Shown piece by piece: positions 36,446-44,379 of a stretch of DNA of 46,314 bases (the first letter of the stretch is position 1; the number at the start of each line of letters is the position of its first letter). The stretch lies in contig NZ_ABFU01000055.1 in the NCBI RefSeq assembly GCF_000171615.1, forward strand, positions 1 through 46,314, written 5' to 3'. The notes under the pieces are model-generated. The model did no database searches, was not told the DNA's origin, and saw only the letters and a list, made by a program, of their open reading frames with translations. The position numbers and the translations under genes are program-made. This DNA comes from Bacillus coahuilensis m4-4 (GTDB lineage: Bacteria; Bacillota; Bacilli; Bacillales; Bacillaceae_K).

Positions 36446-37666
36446 TTAAAAGAATTTAAATTTACCTTTTTTAAGAACTAAACCTAATCCACCGATTAAG
36501 AATAATGCACGGTTATCCACCATTTTTTTCATAAATGATGCCGCTGTACCCGTTAGCTTTCGACCAAATACAACACCGATTGCATCGTCTTCTCCTAATG
36601 AACATACAGTCCCTTTTAAATCTGGTGTGAATGTTTCAAGACCTTCTTGTTGTCCTTTTACAAGTGCTGTTAAGTTACGTGCAACCACTTCACCTTGCTG
36701 CATAGCAATTTGAGCCGTTGGTGGGTATGGACGATTAATTTCTTCGTTAATTATTAGAGAGCAGTCTCCGATAACGAAAACATTATCTAAACCAGGAGCA
36801 CGTAGGTCATGGTTTACTTTTACACGAGCGCGCATGTTTTCAATCCCAGAAGTTTCAATTAATGAACTTCCACGAACACCCGCTGCCCATACGATCGTAC
36901 CAGCTTTGATTTCTTCTACTTCTTCTTCCCCTTTACCAACGATAATGCTTGTCTCAGTTGCCTCTTTTATAGGTGTTCCGATACGGAATTCTACGCCTTT
37001 ACTTTCAAGCTTAGATTTTGCATACTTCACAAGTTCTTCGTCAAATCCAGGAAGGATCATTGGTGCAGCTTCTACACAGATGACGTGTACTTTCTTAGGA
37101 TCAATATCATACTCACGGCAAAGCTCAGGAACTCTGTTTCCAAGCTCTCCTAAAAATTCGATACCAGTAAAACCAGCACCACCAACGACAATCGTTAAGC
37201 GCTCTGGCTTCTTCTCATCTTCTGCAGCATACGTAGCAAATTGAAGATCAATATGCTCTCGGATACGACGAGATTGGTTAACGTTTGTGATCGTAAATGC
37301 ATGTTCTTTAAGTCCTTGGATCCCAAATGTTTCACTATCAGCACCTAATGCCACAACTAAATAATCGTAAGGTACTTCGCCTGCATCTGTGATGATTTTA
37401 TTGTTAGCTGATTGAATTTCCTCAACCGTAGCCACCATAAAGTTTACTTTACTACGATCAATCACACTAGCGATATCATAACGCACACGGTCGTGGTGTA
37501 ATGTACCAGCAGAAGCTTCATGTAACCATGTTGTTTCATAATGGTAGTCGTGTTTGTTAATTAGTGTAATTTGTGCTTCGTCTTTTCCTAGTTGCTTTTG
37601 TAGGCGAGTCGCAGTCATTAACCCTGCATATCCTCCACCTAGAATAACGATACTTGGCTTTCTCAT
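36446..37666 (-). CDS. yumB: Type II NADH dehydrogenase (YumB)
   Basis: A 406-residue FAD protein, the length of B. subtilis YumB. The first dinucleotide fold is [12 protein letters not shown] (about residues 8-19) and the second is [23 protein letters not shown] near residue 295 is the FAD ribityl-binding motif. It oxidises NADH and passes electrons to menaquinone without pumping protons, bound to the inner face of the membrane. A candidate Rex operator lies 89-106 bp upstream of its ATG, which fits NADH-dependent control. It is divergent from yumC. Confidence 0.9.
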   Translation of the reverse strand: MRKPSIVILGGGYAGLMTATRLQKQLGKDEAQITLINKHDYHYETTWLHEASAGTLHHDRVRYDIASVIDRSKVNFMVATVEEIQSANNKIITDAGEVPYDYLVVALGADSETFGIQGLKEHAFTITNVNQSRRIREHIDLQFATYAAEDEKKPERLTIVVGGAGFTGIEFLGELGNRVPELCREYDIDPKKVHVICVEAAPMILPGFDEELVKYAKSKLESKGVEFRIGTPIKEATETSIIVGKGEEEVEEIKAGTIVWAAGVRGSSLIETSGIENMRARVKVNHDLRAPGLDNVFVIGDCSLIINEEINRPYPPTAQIAMQQGEVVARNLTALVKGQQEGLETFTPDLKGTVCSLGEDDAIGVVFGRKLTGTAASFMKKMVDNRALFLIGGLGLVLKKGKFKFF

Positions 37667-37754
37667 CTAAATCACATCCACTTTAAGTAGTATAGGTACG
37701 ATGTTTGTATTGTTAGCTTCCACCGCAAAAGCTATTTTTATCAATAAAACTAAT

Positions 37755-37772
37755 ATGTGATAGTTTTCACGA
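37755..37772. promoter_or_regulatory. Candidate Rex operator upstream of yumB
   Basis: ATGTGATAGTTTTCACGA matches the Rex consensus TTGTGAA-N4-TTCACAA at 11 of 14 defined positions. Rex senses the NADH/NAD ratio and represses ndh in B. subtilis, and the gene behind this site is an ndh homologue. Confidence 0.5.
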
Positions 37773-37854
37773 ATGTGGCTATACACAAATAAAAAATGTC
37801 ATAAAATCTTAACATAATGCCCATATTACATATTATTCTTTTTAAAGTATATTT

Positions 37855-37885
37855 TCAAGATATATATAGGATATAAGTATCTTGA
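37855..37885. promoter_or_regulatory. Inverted repeat with 8-bp arms and 15-base gap
   Basis: TCAAGATA and TATCTTGA are exact reverse complements separated by 15 AT-rich bases. There is no T-run, so it is not a terminator. It is a possible dimer-binding site between yumB and yumC; the factor is unknown. Confidence 0.4.
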
Positions 37886-37909
37886 GAATTTTCCGACAAA
37901 TTACAAGTG

Positions 37910-37944
37910 AATAATGAGAATTTTTTTCATTATTATGGTACAAT
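37910..37944 (+). promoter_or_regulatory. yumC promoter with Fur-like palindrome
   Basis: AATAATGA and TCATTATT flank TGAGAATTTTTTTCA, which matches the Bacillus Fur box TGATAAT-N-ATTATCA at 10 of 14 positions. An extended -10 (TGGTACAAT, TACAAT at 37939-37944) follows immediately. The palindrome would cover the -35 zone. Confidence 0.4.
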
Positions 37945-37984
37945 AGAGCATACTTAAGTGTATTTTCATTAGGAGGGATTACGT

Positions 37985-38983
37985 TTGAAAGAGAATCAAA
38001 AAGTATATGACATTACGATAATCGGTGGTGGACCTACTGGCCTTTTCACTGCTTTTTATGGTGGAATGAGACAAGCAAGTGTCAAAATTATTGAAAGCTT
38101 ACCTCAACTGGGCGGGCAATTATCTACTTTATACCCTGAAAAATACATATATGATGTTGCTGGATTCCCAAAAGTACGTGCTCAAGAACTTGTTAATAAT
38201 CTTATTACGCAAATGGATCAGTTTGAAACAACAGTCTCATTAGAACAAGCTGTTGAATCTGTTGAAAAATTAGAAGATGGAACATTCAAATTAACGACGA
38301 ATGAGGAAATCCATTATAGTAAAACCATCATTATTACGGCTGGTAACGGTGCATTCCAACCTCGTCGTCTTGACCTTCCAAATGCTTCTGAATTCGAGAA
38401 AACGAATTTACATTACTTTGTGAATGATTTAGAAGCTTTCAGAAGCAAGAAAGTCGTCATTTTTGGCGGTGGTGATTCAGCGGTTGACTGGGCATTAATG
38501 CTAGAACCTATTGCTGAAAAAGTAACACTCGTTCACCGCCGTGATAAGTTCCGTGCACACGAGCATAGCGTAGAACAGTTAATGAACTCTAAAGTAGAAG
38601 TGACTACTCCTTATGTTCCTACTGAATTAGTTTCAGACAATGGTCTTATCACTCAGGTAGAGCTCCAAGAGGTTAAAGGAGAGAACACGATTACATTAGA
38701 TGTGGATGATGTGATTTGTAACTATGGATTTGTTTCTTCTTTAGGACCAATTAAAGACTGGGGACTAAACATTGAAAAGAATTCGATTGTCGTGAACTCT
38801 CGTATGGAAACAAATATTGAAGGAATTTATGCTGCTGGTGATATTTGTACGTATGATGGAAAAGTGAAATTAATTGCCGCTGGTTTTGGTGAAGCTCCTA
38901 CTGCAGTGAATAATGCTAAAGCTTATATGGATCCAAAAGCACGTGTGCAACCACTTCATAGTACATCTCTTTTTGATAAGTAA
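37985..38983 (+). CDS. yumC: Ferredoxin/flavodoxin-NADP+ reductase, thioredoxin reductase-like type
   Basis: A 332-residue flavoprotein, exactly the B. subtilis YumC length. FAD fold [16 protein letters not shown] (about 12-27), NADPH fold [15 protein letters not shown] (about 156-170) and [15 protein letters not shown] are intact. There is no CxxC redox pair, which separates it from thioredoxin reductases. It moves electrons between NADPH and ferredoxin or flavodoxin and may be essential. Start is TTG with AGGAGG about 8 bases upstream. Confidence 0.92.
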   Translation: MKENQKVYDITIIGGGPTGLFTAFYGGMRQASVKIIESLPQLGGQLSTLYPEKYIYDVAGFPKVRAQELVNNLITQMDQFETTVSLEQAVESVEKLEDGTFKLTTNEEIHYSKTIIITAGNGAFQPRRLDLPNASEFEKTNLHYFVNDLEAFRSKKVVIFGGGDSAVDWALMLEPIAEKVTLVHRRDKFRAHEHSVEQLMNSKVEVTTPYVPTELVSDNGLITQVELQEVKGENTITLDVDDVICNYGFVSSLGPIKDWGLNIEKNSIVVNSRMETNIEGIYAAGDICTYDGKVKLIAAGFGEAPTAVNNAKAYMDPKARVQPLHSTSLFDK

Positions 38984-38999
38984 GGGCTATAAGTAAAGG

Positions 39000-39038
39000 C
39001 TTAAAAATCGTGATCGTTCGATTTTTTAAGTTCTTTTT
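39000..39038 (+). terminator. Terminator of yumC
   Basis: CTTAAAAATCG pairs with CGATTTTTTAAG (one extra T), followed by a T-rich tract. Confidence 0.75.
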
Positions 39039-39220
39039 TATTTGCTACTAATTTATACATTCACATTTTCAAACACTTACTATATGGCTCTTCTGCTTCC
39101 TCTCCATCCTATTAAGAGCTGCTAGCTCACTATCTTACCTCTTCCATTCAGGTGATTACCACGTACTTAAAACGGGTATAAGTAAAAGGACTAAACTAAA
39201 CAACAAAGGATGAGGACAAT

Positions 39221-39886
39221 ATGAACGTACTAGTAATTGGAGCAAATGGAACCACTGGCACCGAGGTAGTTCGTCTACTAGGTAAATCAGAAGATCACAC
39301 CGTTTATAGTATGGTTCGAAAAGAAGAACAAATGGAAAAAATGAAAGATCTAGGGTCTTTCCCTATTTTAGGTGATTTAGAAGAGGATTTTGATTTTGCC
39401 TTTAAAGACATTGAGGCTGTAATATTTGCTGCAGGTTCAGGACCTCACACTGGTCCAGATAAAACAACAGCCGTTGACCAAAATGGTGCAATGAAAGCTG
39501 TAGATTATGCAAAAAATCACGACATTCAGCATTTTATTATGTTAAGCTCAATCGGAACAGATCATCCAGAAGAGGGACCAGACGAAATGCAGCATTATTT
39601 AAAGGCGAAGCAAAAGGCTGATCAGCATTTACTTGATAGTGGATTAAGTTATACAGTCATTCGTCCAGTTAGCCTAACAAATGATGAAGCAACTGGCTTA
39701 ATAACAGCCGCAAAGCATTTAAAAGATAAGCGGAGCGAAATTTCCCGTAACGATGTGGCCGCAGCATTAGTTGCAGCAATTGATATGAAAGATGCTCATA
39801 ATAAAATAGTAGAAATTAGTAAAGGCACCGATGAAATAAAAGAAGCTTTAAAAACGGACTTAAACGTAAAAAACGCTCACTCCTGA
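39221..39886 (+). CDS. yhfK: NAD(P)-binding SDR-like protein (YhfK type)
   Basis: A 221-residue atypical short-chain dehydrogenase of the NAD(P)H-binding NmrA/YhfK type. VLVIGANGTTGTEVVRLL (3-20) is the dinucleotide fold, and HFIMLSSIGTDHPEEGP and YLKAKQKADQHLLDSGLSYT carry the usual core. The substrate is unknown. B. subtilis YhfK is 214 residues and lies elsewhere in that genome. AAGGATGAGGAC precedes the ATG. Its last codons lie inside a perfect hairpin shared with the convergent DUF4395 gene. Confidence 0.85.
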   Translation: MNVLVIGANGTTGTEVVRLLGKSEDHTVYSMVRKEEQMEKMKDLGSFPILGDLEEDFDFAFKDIEAVIFAAGSGPHTGPDKTTAVDQNGAMKAVDYAKNHDIQHFIMLSSIGTDHPEEGPDEMQHYLKAKQKADQHLLDSGLSYTVIRPVSLTNDEATGLITAAKHLKDKRSEISRNDVAAALVAAIDMKDAHNKIVEISKGTDEIKEALKTDLNVKNAHS

Positions 39887-39900
39887 GCGTTTTTTACGTT
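39863..39900. terminator. Bidirectional terminator that codes for both convergent gene ends
   Basis: A perfect 17-bp stem (39863-39879 with 39884-39900) encloses the four-base loop CTCC, with six A and six T within the arms. It ends transcripts from both sides. The yhfK stop TGA (39884-39886) pairs with the DUF4395 gene stop (39877-39879, complement of TGA). Because the arms are symmetric, both proteins end with NVKNA plus two residues. Confidence 0.92.
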
Positions 39901-40296
39901 GCGGTGGTATTGCCACATTTTATAACGATAGCGAATGGTGCAGCCAATACAATATCCAGCTAAAGCAAGAGTGCTAGCAAATACGACCATTAACCCAGAT
40001 ACCATCGACGCGGTTGACCATCCGATGAATGAAAAGAGGATAGTCATTCCTATCAGAATGGTGGCAATCCATTGATTAAAGATTTGCTGATCACGATCCT
40101 CTAACATGTATGCTGTAATAGGCTTCCTTAAAAAGTTTTTACCTAACATCATAATAGGATTTTTCTTCGTAGAAATAGTAATGATTCCTACTAAAAATGG
40201 TAGCCAAAGAATTAACGGTTGTAAAAATAATCCAACTATAACAGAAACAACGATAAAAAGTTGATTGGTTTGAACCAATGGTTTCGGAATACTCAT
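39877..40296 (-). CDS. DUF4395 membrane protein
   Basis: A 139-residue membrane protein with four hydrophobic segments (about 10-27, 29-43, 75-95 and 97-120). It carries GYCIGCTIRYRY near the C-terminus, whose two cysteines are typical of DUF4395. Function unknown; members are often near thiol-redox genes. It overlaps yhfK by 10 bases tail to tail. No strong ribosome site is obvious, but AAGGTAGGATCAAC precedes the ATG. Confidence 0.78.
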   Translation of the reverse strand: MSIPKPLVQTNQLFIVVSVIVGLFLQPLILWLPFLVGIITISTKKNPIMMLGKNFLRKPITAYMLEDRDQQIFNQWIATILIGMTILFSFIGWSTASMVSGLMVVFASTLALAGYCIGCTIRYRYKMWQYHRNVKNAQE

Positions 40297-40373
40297 GTTG
40301 ATCCTACCTTTTTTAACACATATTATACATACCTTTTTACTCGGAATAAAGTCATTTGCTCTCCCCTAGCTTT

Positions 40374-40410
40374 TTCAAAAAAAAACCTAGATTACCTTTT
40401 AGTAATCAGG
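40374..40410 (-). terminator. Terminator of yutM
   Basis: GATTAC pairs with GTAATC, extended by CCT/AGG around a bulged A. Ten T follow on the minus strand. Confidence 0.8.
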
Positions 40411-40425
40411 AAACATCCTACTTGT

Positions 40426-40788
40426 TTAACATTCCTCTGGCGTACCCGTCTTCGTTGCCGTTCTAAAGGAAGACCCACAACCGCATGCGGCGATGGCGTT
40501 CGGATTATCAATGGTAAAGCCTCCGCCCATTAAGGACTGCTTATAATCAATGGTTGTGCCATTTAAAATAGAAGCACTTTCTTTATCGACCAGGATATGA
40601 AGTCCAAATTGTTGTACCTCGACATCATCTTCTTTTTGTTCGTGATCAAATCCCATTCCATAGGAAAGACCACTGCATCCTCCACCATTAACAGAGACTC
40701 GAAGAAACGCACCTTCTTCTTCGTTTTGTTTCATCATATCTTTAATCTGAAAGGACGCTGCTTCAGTTATAATAACAACTTCACTCAT
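40426..40788 (-). CDS. yutM: A-type iron-sulfur carrier (HesB/IscA family)
   Basis: A 120-residue protein with the three ligand cysteines of the family: Cys38 (GGGCSGLSYGM), Cys102 and Cys104 (AACGCGSSF). It carries or transfers Fe-S clusters to target proteins in the cytoplasm. Together with the nfu gene near the window end it forms the local Fe-S maturation set. AGGAGG precedes the ATG. Confidence 0.9.
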   Translation of the reverse strand: MSEVVIITEAASFQIKDMMKQNEEEGAFLRVSVNGGGCSGLSYGMGFDHEQKEDDVEVQQFGLHILVDKESASILNGTTIDYKQSLMGGGFTIDNPNAIAACGCGSSFRTATKTGTPEEC

Positions 40789-40954
40789 TTCGTAACCTCC
40801 TATCAGGCAAATTCTTTTTCTTATTTATACAGTATACCTGTTAGCATCCATCACGACAAGAAATCCAACTTTAAAAAAGGTGCTAGCTAAATATACCCAA
40901 TCCGCTATTTTTATAGTAATATATACACATGACAAAAGGAGGTAGAGAATCTAC

Positions 40955-41650
40955 ATGACAACATTAACACCATATTATGAGCAATCCACCACCTGTCCTC
41001 TCTGCCAGGAAACCTTTCAAACAACAAAAATAAGAACGAGATTTGTTCATTTTAGTGGTCGAGATGAGGACTTTTGCCCTAGATACACTGTATTAGAATA
41101 TAATCCTTTACTTTATCATATTCACCATTGTCCAACGTGTCACTTTTCATTCTCTGAAGAGACGAGTTCTTATTTTTTTCCAACTAGCACAACGAAGATT
41201 CAAGAATTAATGAATAACCAAAATAAGGATTACTGTTCAACTCGTACATACGATCAAGCTATTGATCTGTTTCATCTAGCTATTGAGTGCGGAAAAATAA
41301 AAAGAGAAACCGACCTCGTAATTGGTGGCTACTATTTACGATTGGCATGGATATATCGCCTATTAAATCAGCCTGAGCAAGAACGCGTTGTTTTATTGAA
41401 AACGATTCAACACTATTGTGCAGCTTATCAAAAAGGCGAAAATAAGAGTACCAAAATGACAGATGTTAGACTTTTATACGTAATAGGAGAGATTTACAGA
41501 AGGCTAGAAATGTATAAAGAAGCCGTACAATACTTTTCTAAAGTGGTAGAGAAGAAACGAGAAACAAAAGACGTAAAATTAGTTGAAATGGCCAGGGATC
41601 AATGGTACTCAGCTCGACAAGCGTCTAAGATGCTTGCTACGAGTGTATAA
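40955..41650 (+). CDS. DUF2225 zinc-binding/TPR-like protein
   Basis: A 231-residue cytoplasmic protein. The N-terminal part has CPLC (Cys14, Cys17), DFCPRY (Cys41) and CPTCHFSF (Cys59, Cys62), enough for zinc binding. From about residue 75 it is all helical with tetratricopeptide-like pairs (YLRLAWIYRLLNQPEQERVV, YVIGEIYRRLEMYKEAVQYF). Function unknown. GGAGGT precedes the ATG. It is divergent from yutM and convergent with yuzB. Confidence 0.8.
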   Translation: MTTLTPYYEQSTTCPLCQETFQTTKIRTRFVHFSGRDEDFCPRYTVLEYNPLLYHIHHCPTCHFSFSEETSSYFFPTSTTKIQELMNNQNKDYCSTRTYDQAIDLFHLAIECGKIKRETDLVIGGYYLRLAWIYRLLNQPEQERVVLLKTIQHYCAAYQKGENKSTKMTDVRLLYVIGEIYRRLEMYKEAVQYFSKVVEKKRETKDVKLVEMARDQWYSARQASKMLATSV

Positions 41651-41690
41651 AAACAGAGAGACTGAATGAACCAGTCTCTCTGTTTTTTTT
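41649..41690. terminator. Bidirectional terminator between the DUF2225 gene and yuzB
   Basis: AAACAGAGAGACTG pairs perfectly with CAGTCTCTCTGTTT, with runs of A and T outside. It lies between convergent genes. Confidence 0.92.
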
Positions 41691-41697
41691 ATGAGGT

Positions 41698-41934
41698 TTA
41701 AAACATTGGATTTTCTTCCAGGAAGTTGTAAATATTATCCACCAGCTGTAAAGGGGTGTCCCCAGTTACCACTTCCCCATTGACAAGAGCAAAATGAGAC
41801 ATAGCACACTTTCCGCAATACCCTAAGCAGCCATATTCTACTATATCTAAATTTGGATCTTTTTCTAGCTTTTCCAGTGCCTCTTGACTACCACTTGCTA
41901 GATTACTTATACAAAATTCTATTATAGGTTTCAT
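41698..41934 (-). CDS. yuzB: YuzB-like small cysteine-rich protein (DUF1450)
   Basis: A 78-residue cytoplasmic protein, the length of B. subtilis YuzB. It has one N-terminal cysteine (IEFCISN) and a C-terminal cluster in [20 protein letters not shown], resembling a thioredoxin-like ferredoxin or a metal site. Function unknown. It lies near yutJ and yutM, so a redox or Fe-S role is plausible. It is divergent from yutJ. Confidence 0.85.
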   Translation of the reverse strand: MKPIIEFCISNLASGSQEALEKLEKDPNLDIVEYGCLGYCGKCAMSHFALVNGEVVTGDTPLQLVDNIYNFLEENPMF

Positions 41935-42023
41935 TGTATCACCTCAAAAAAGTTAACACTGTAATCCTATCCCTTTCTCTTCTAAACGTCAATGGTTCTG
42001 TTTCGTCTAATTGGTATAACATA

Positions 42024-42041
42024 TTGTGAACTTTTTCCCTA
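42024..42041. promoter_or_regulatory. Candidate Rex operator upstream of yutJ
   Basis: TTGTGAACTTTTTCCCTA matches TTGTGAA-N4-TTCACAA at 12 of 14 positions. A second exact TTGTGAA half-site starts 25 bases downstream (42049). It lies between yuzB and yutJ. Confidence 0.45.
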
Positions 42042-42112
42042 GAATTTATTGTGAATTTGTAAATATTTCGATATACTTTTAATAATTAGAGCAATTATAT
42101 TATATCATTTAC

Positions 42113-42132
42113 GAAATGTTATCACACATTTC
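42113..42132. promoter_or_regulatory. Inverted repeat upstream of yutJ
   Basis: GAAATGT and ACATTTC are exact reverse complements separated by 6 bases, about 64 bp before the yutJ ATG, in an AT-rich promoter zone. The factor is unknown. Confidence 0.35.
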
Positions 42133-42195
42133 ACCTATTAATATATTAATATACTATTTTTTAAAAGTCTTGAGTAAGTAAAAGGGGAAATTTTC

Positions 42196-43263
42196 ATGAA
42201 ACAACTAGTGTTATTAGGTGGTGGGTATGGGAATATGCGTGTCTTGCTACGTCTCTTGCCTAACCAACTTCCAGAAGATGTATCCATCACATTAATTGAT
42301 CGAGTGCCTTACCATTGCTTAAAAACAGAATATTATGCTCTTGCTGCAGGAACGATATCTGACCAAGCGGTTCGTGTAACATTTCCTGAGCACCCAAGAT
42401 TGTCGATTAAATACGGTGAGGTATGTGATATTCAAGTCGATTCCAAAACGATTCACTTAAATAACGGGGAGCAGGTTGAATATGATGACCTAATCATTGG
42501 ATTAGGTTGTGAAGATAAATACCATGGGATTGAAGGGGCGAAAGAGAATACGTATAGTATTCAAAACATTGAAAAATCTCGTGCAACATATGAAGCTATT
42601 TCGAATTTACCTGCCGATTCCATAGTAGGTATAGTAGGAGCTGGACTTAGCGGAATTGAACTTGCAAGTGAATTACGAGAAAGTCGACCAGATCTAAATG
42701 TTAAGTTATTTGACAGAGGCTCACGTGTACTCTCAAGCTTCCCTGAACGACTAAGTAATTACATTGAAGAATGGTTTAAAGATAACGGAGTCGAGATTAT
42801 TAATCATTCAAATATTACCTCAGTTGAGCCAAACGTATTGATCAACCACAACGAAAAGATATATTGCGATATTATTGTGTGGACGGCAGGAATTCAAGCA
42901 AATCAAGTAGTGAGAGAAATGAATGTAGAAACCGATCCATCTGGACGAGTTATTTTATCTAACTATCACAATCTACCAAATGATGAACACGTATATGTTG
43001 TTGGGGATTGCGCAAGCTTACCTCACGCACCGAGTGCACAACTCGCTGAAGGTCAAGCAGAGCAAATCGTTCAAGTCCTTTTAAAACGATGGAAACAGGA
43101 GCCTCTACCAGAAGAACTTCCTACCATTAAATTAAAAGGGATCCTCGGTTCATTAGGGAAAAAGCATGGATTTGGTTTAGTTAATGAAGTATCTCTAACA
43201 GGACGTATGGCACGACTTTTAAAGTCTGGCGTACTCTGGATGTATAAATATCATAATGGTTAA
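42196..43263 (+). CDS. yutJ: Type II NADH dehydrogenase-like protein (YutJ)
   Basis: A 355-residue FAD protein, the length of B. subtilis YutJ. LLGGGYGNMRVLLRLL is the first dinucleotide fold, GIVGAGLSGIELASEL the second and YVVGDCASLPHAPSAQ the FAD ribityl motif. It lacks the long C-terminal membrane-binding part of YumB, so it may be a soluble or loosely bound oxidoreductase. Its acceptor is not known. AAGGGGAAA precedes the ATG. It is the second NADH dehydrogenase-like gene within 6 kb, and both have Rex-like sites. Confidence 0.88.
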   Translation: MKQLVLLGGGYGNMRVLLRLLPNQLPEDVSITLIDRVPYHCLKTEYYALAAGTISDQAVRVTFPEHPRLSIKYGEVCDIQVDSKTIHLNNGEQVEYDDLIIGLGCEDKYHGIEGAKENTYSIQNIEKSRATYEAISNLPADSIVGIVGAGLSGIELASELRESRPDLNVKLFDRGSRVLSSFPERLSNYIEEWFKDNGVEIINHSNITSVEPNVLINHNEKIYCDIIVWTAGIQANQVVREMNVETDPSGRVILSNYHNLPNDEHVYVVGDCASLPHAPSAQLAEGQAEQIVQVLLKRWKQEPLPEELPTIKLKGILGSLGKKHGFGLVNEVSLTGRMARLLKSGVLWMYKYHNG

Positions 43264-43266
43264 CTC

Positions 43267-43295
43267 AAAAAAGAAAGGGCCACCCTTTCTTTTTC
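43267..43295 (+). terminator. Terminator of yutJ
   Basis: AAAAAGAAAGGG pairs with CCCTTTCTTTTT around a three-base loop directly behind the yutJ stop. Confidence 0.85.
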
Positions 43296-43405
43296 TATTT
43301 AAAAACCTCAACATCGCATTCATACCATAAGTATGAGATGATGAGGACAGAGTATTCTTCATGTATTAAATTTAACTATACCTAGGTGAAAGGGGTTCTC
43401 CCGGA

Positions 43406-44233
43406 ATGCCAGAAAATCTATACCAGTATTTTATAGACCAAACATGGAAGCTTACCGAAAATTGGTATGATTCTTTAGATAAAGGAGAAACAAAAGGGGT
43501 TTATTCTTCAACGGATCCATTCGTTATTGAAATAATTAAACAACAAAACTATGAGTTTCACAAACGATTTAGTAGAGTATTTATTGATGATGAGCTAGAT
43601 TTTGAACGGAATTTTGAAGATTGGATTATTGAAATTGCTGAAGACGAGCAGCATTTAAATACCCCCATACACCATATTTTAAAGGAGTTCTTTAGAACTC
43701 AAGAGCAATATTTAGATTTATTCTATACATATATTCGTGAATATCCTAAACGTTATTCAAAAGATGAAGAAAACCGATTTCTCCATTTAATCACAGACAC
43801 GTATGCAAAAGTTATAACCTGGTTTACTAGAGAACATTTCACCTATTCAGAGAGAAAACTACAGGCTCAACAAGAACTTATTCATGAACTCAGTACGCCA
43901 ATAATTAAGTTAAATCACAATACAGCTATCCTGCCTCTGATTGGAGACATTGATACGACAAGAAGTAAAAGATTAGTAGAGCATACATTAGAACAATGTG
44001 CGAGGAAGAAAATCAGCCATCTCTTTATTGACCTATCCGGAGTGATGATTGTTGATACAATGGTTGCGGCACAACTATTTCAAGTCATTGAGAGCTTAAG
44101 ATTAATCGGGGTTCAGTCAACCCTTTCTGGTATCCGCCCTGAGATTGCTCAAACGGCTGTTCAGTTGGGGATTGATTTTACCCAAGTGACGATCTCCTCT
44201 ACGTTAGAACACGCAATTAACCTAAACATCTAA
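43406..44233 (+). CDS. RsbR-type STAS-domain stressosome protein
   Basis: A 275-residue protein. The N-terminal 140 residues are all helical, like the non-heme globin sensor of RsbR proteins. A linker helix leads to a C-terminal STAS domain (about 165-270). The two threonines phosphorylated by RsbT in RsbRA have counterparts here: Thr184 in GDIDTTRSK and Thr218 in IVDTMVAAQ. Length and pattern are closest to B. subtilis RsbRD (YqhA). Such proteins form the stressosome that controls sigma-B. No other rsb gene is present here. GGTGAAAGGGG precedes the ATG. An HD-GYP gene follows, separated by a terminator. Confidence 0.87.
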   Translation: MPENLYQYFIDQTWKLTENWYDSLDKGETKGVYSSTDPFVIEIIKQQNYEFHKRFSRVFIDDELDFERNFEDWIIEIAEDEQHLNTPIHHILKEFFRTQEQYLDLFYTYIREYPKRYSKDEENRFLHLITDTYAKVITWFTREHFTYSERKLQAQQELIHELSTPIIKLNHNTAILPLIGDIDTTRSKRLVEHTLEQCARKKISHLFIDLSGVMIVDTMVAAQLFQVIESLRLIGVQSTLSGIRPEIAQTAVQLGIDFTQVTISSTLEHAINLNI

Positions 44234-44258
44234 ACCCTAGAACCCTTCTAGGGTTTTT
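44232..44258 (+). terminator. Terminator of the RsbR-like gene
   Basis: AAACCCTAGAA pairs perfectly with TTCTAGGGTTT around a three-base loop. A T-run follows. The stem begins at the stop codon. Confidence 0.88.
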
Positions 44259-44379
44259 AGTATGAAAATGATTCTAAATTCCTAGTTATCCACAAAATCA
44301 TTTCTATCTAAGCGTCCCCATTTTCGATTATAATAGGTATAGAGACACGGACGGTCGATATGAAGGAGGGCATCTTAGC

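Larger units (their letters stand above)
37667..37984. other. 318-bp divergent intergenic region yumB-yumC
   Basis: There is no gene here. It is AT-rich and carries, from left to right, a candidate Rex site, a TCAAGATA inverted repeat, and a Fur-like palindrome next to an extended -10 (TGGTACAAT) facing yumC. It is the densest regulatory interval of the window. Confidence 0.6.

Noticed and set aside
36834-37244. 136-codon plus-strand frame inside yumB
   Set aside because: Antisense to the intact NADH dehydrogenase; Ser/Pro/Thr-rich shadow typical of this codon use.
39140-39180. Sigma-B-like GGGTAT before yhfK
   Set aside because: The only -35-like sequence (AGGTGATT) is 16 bp away and poorly matched, so the case is too weak to list.
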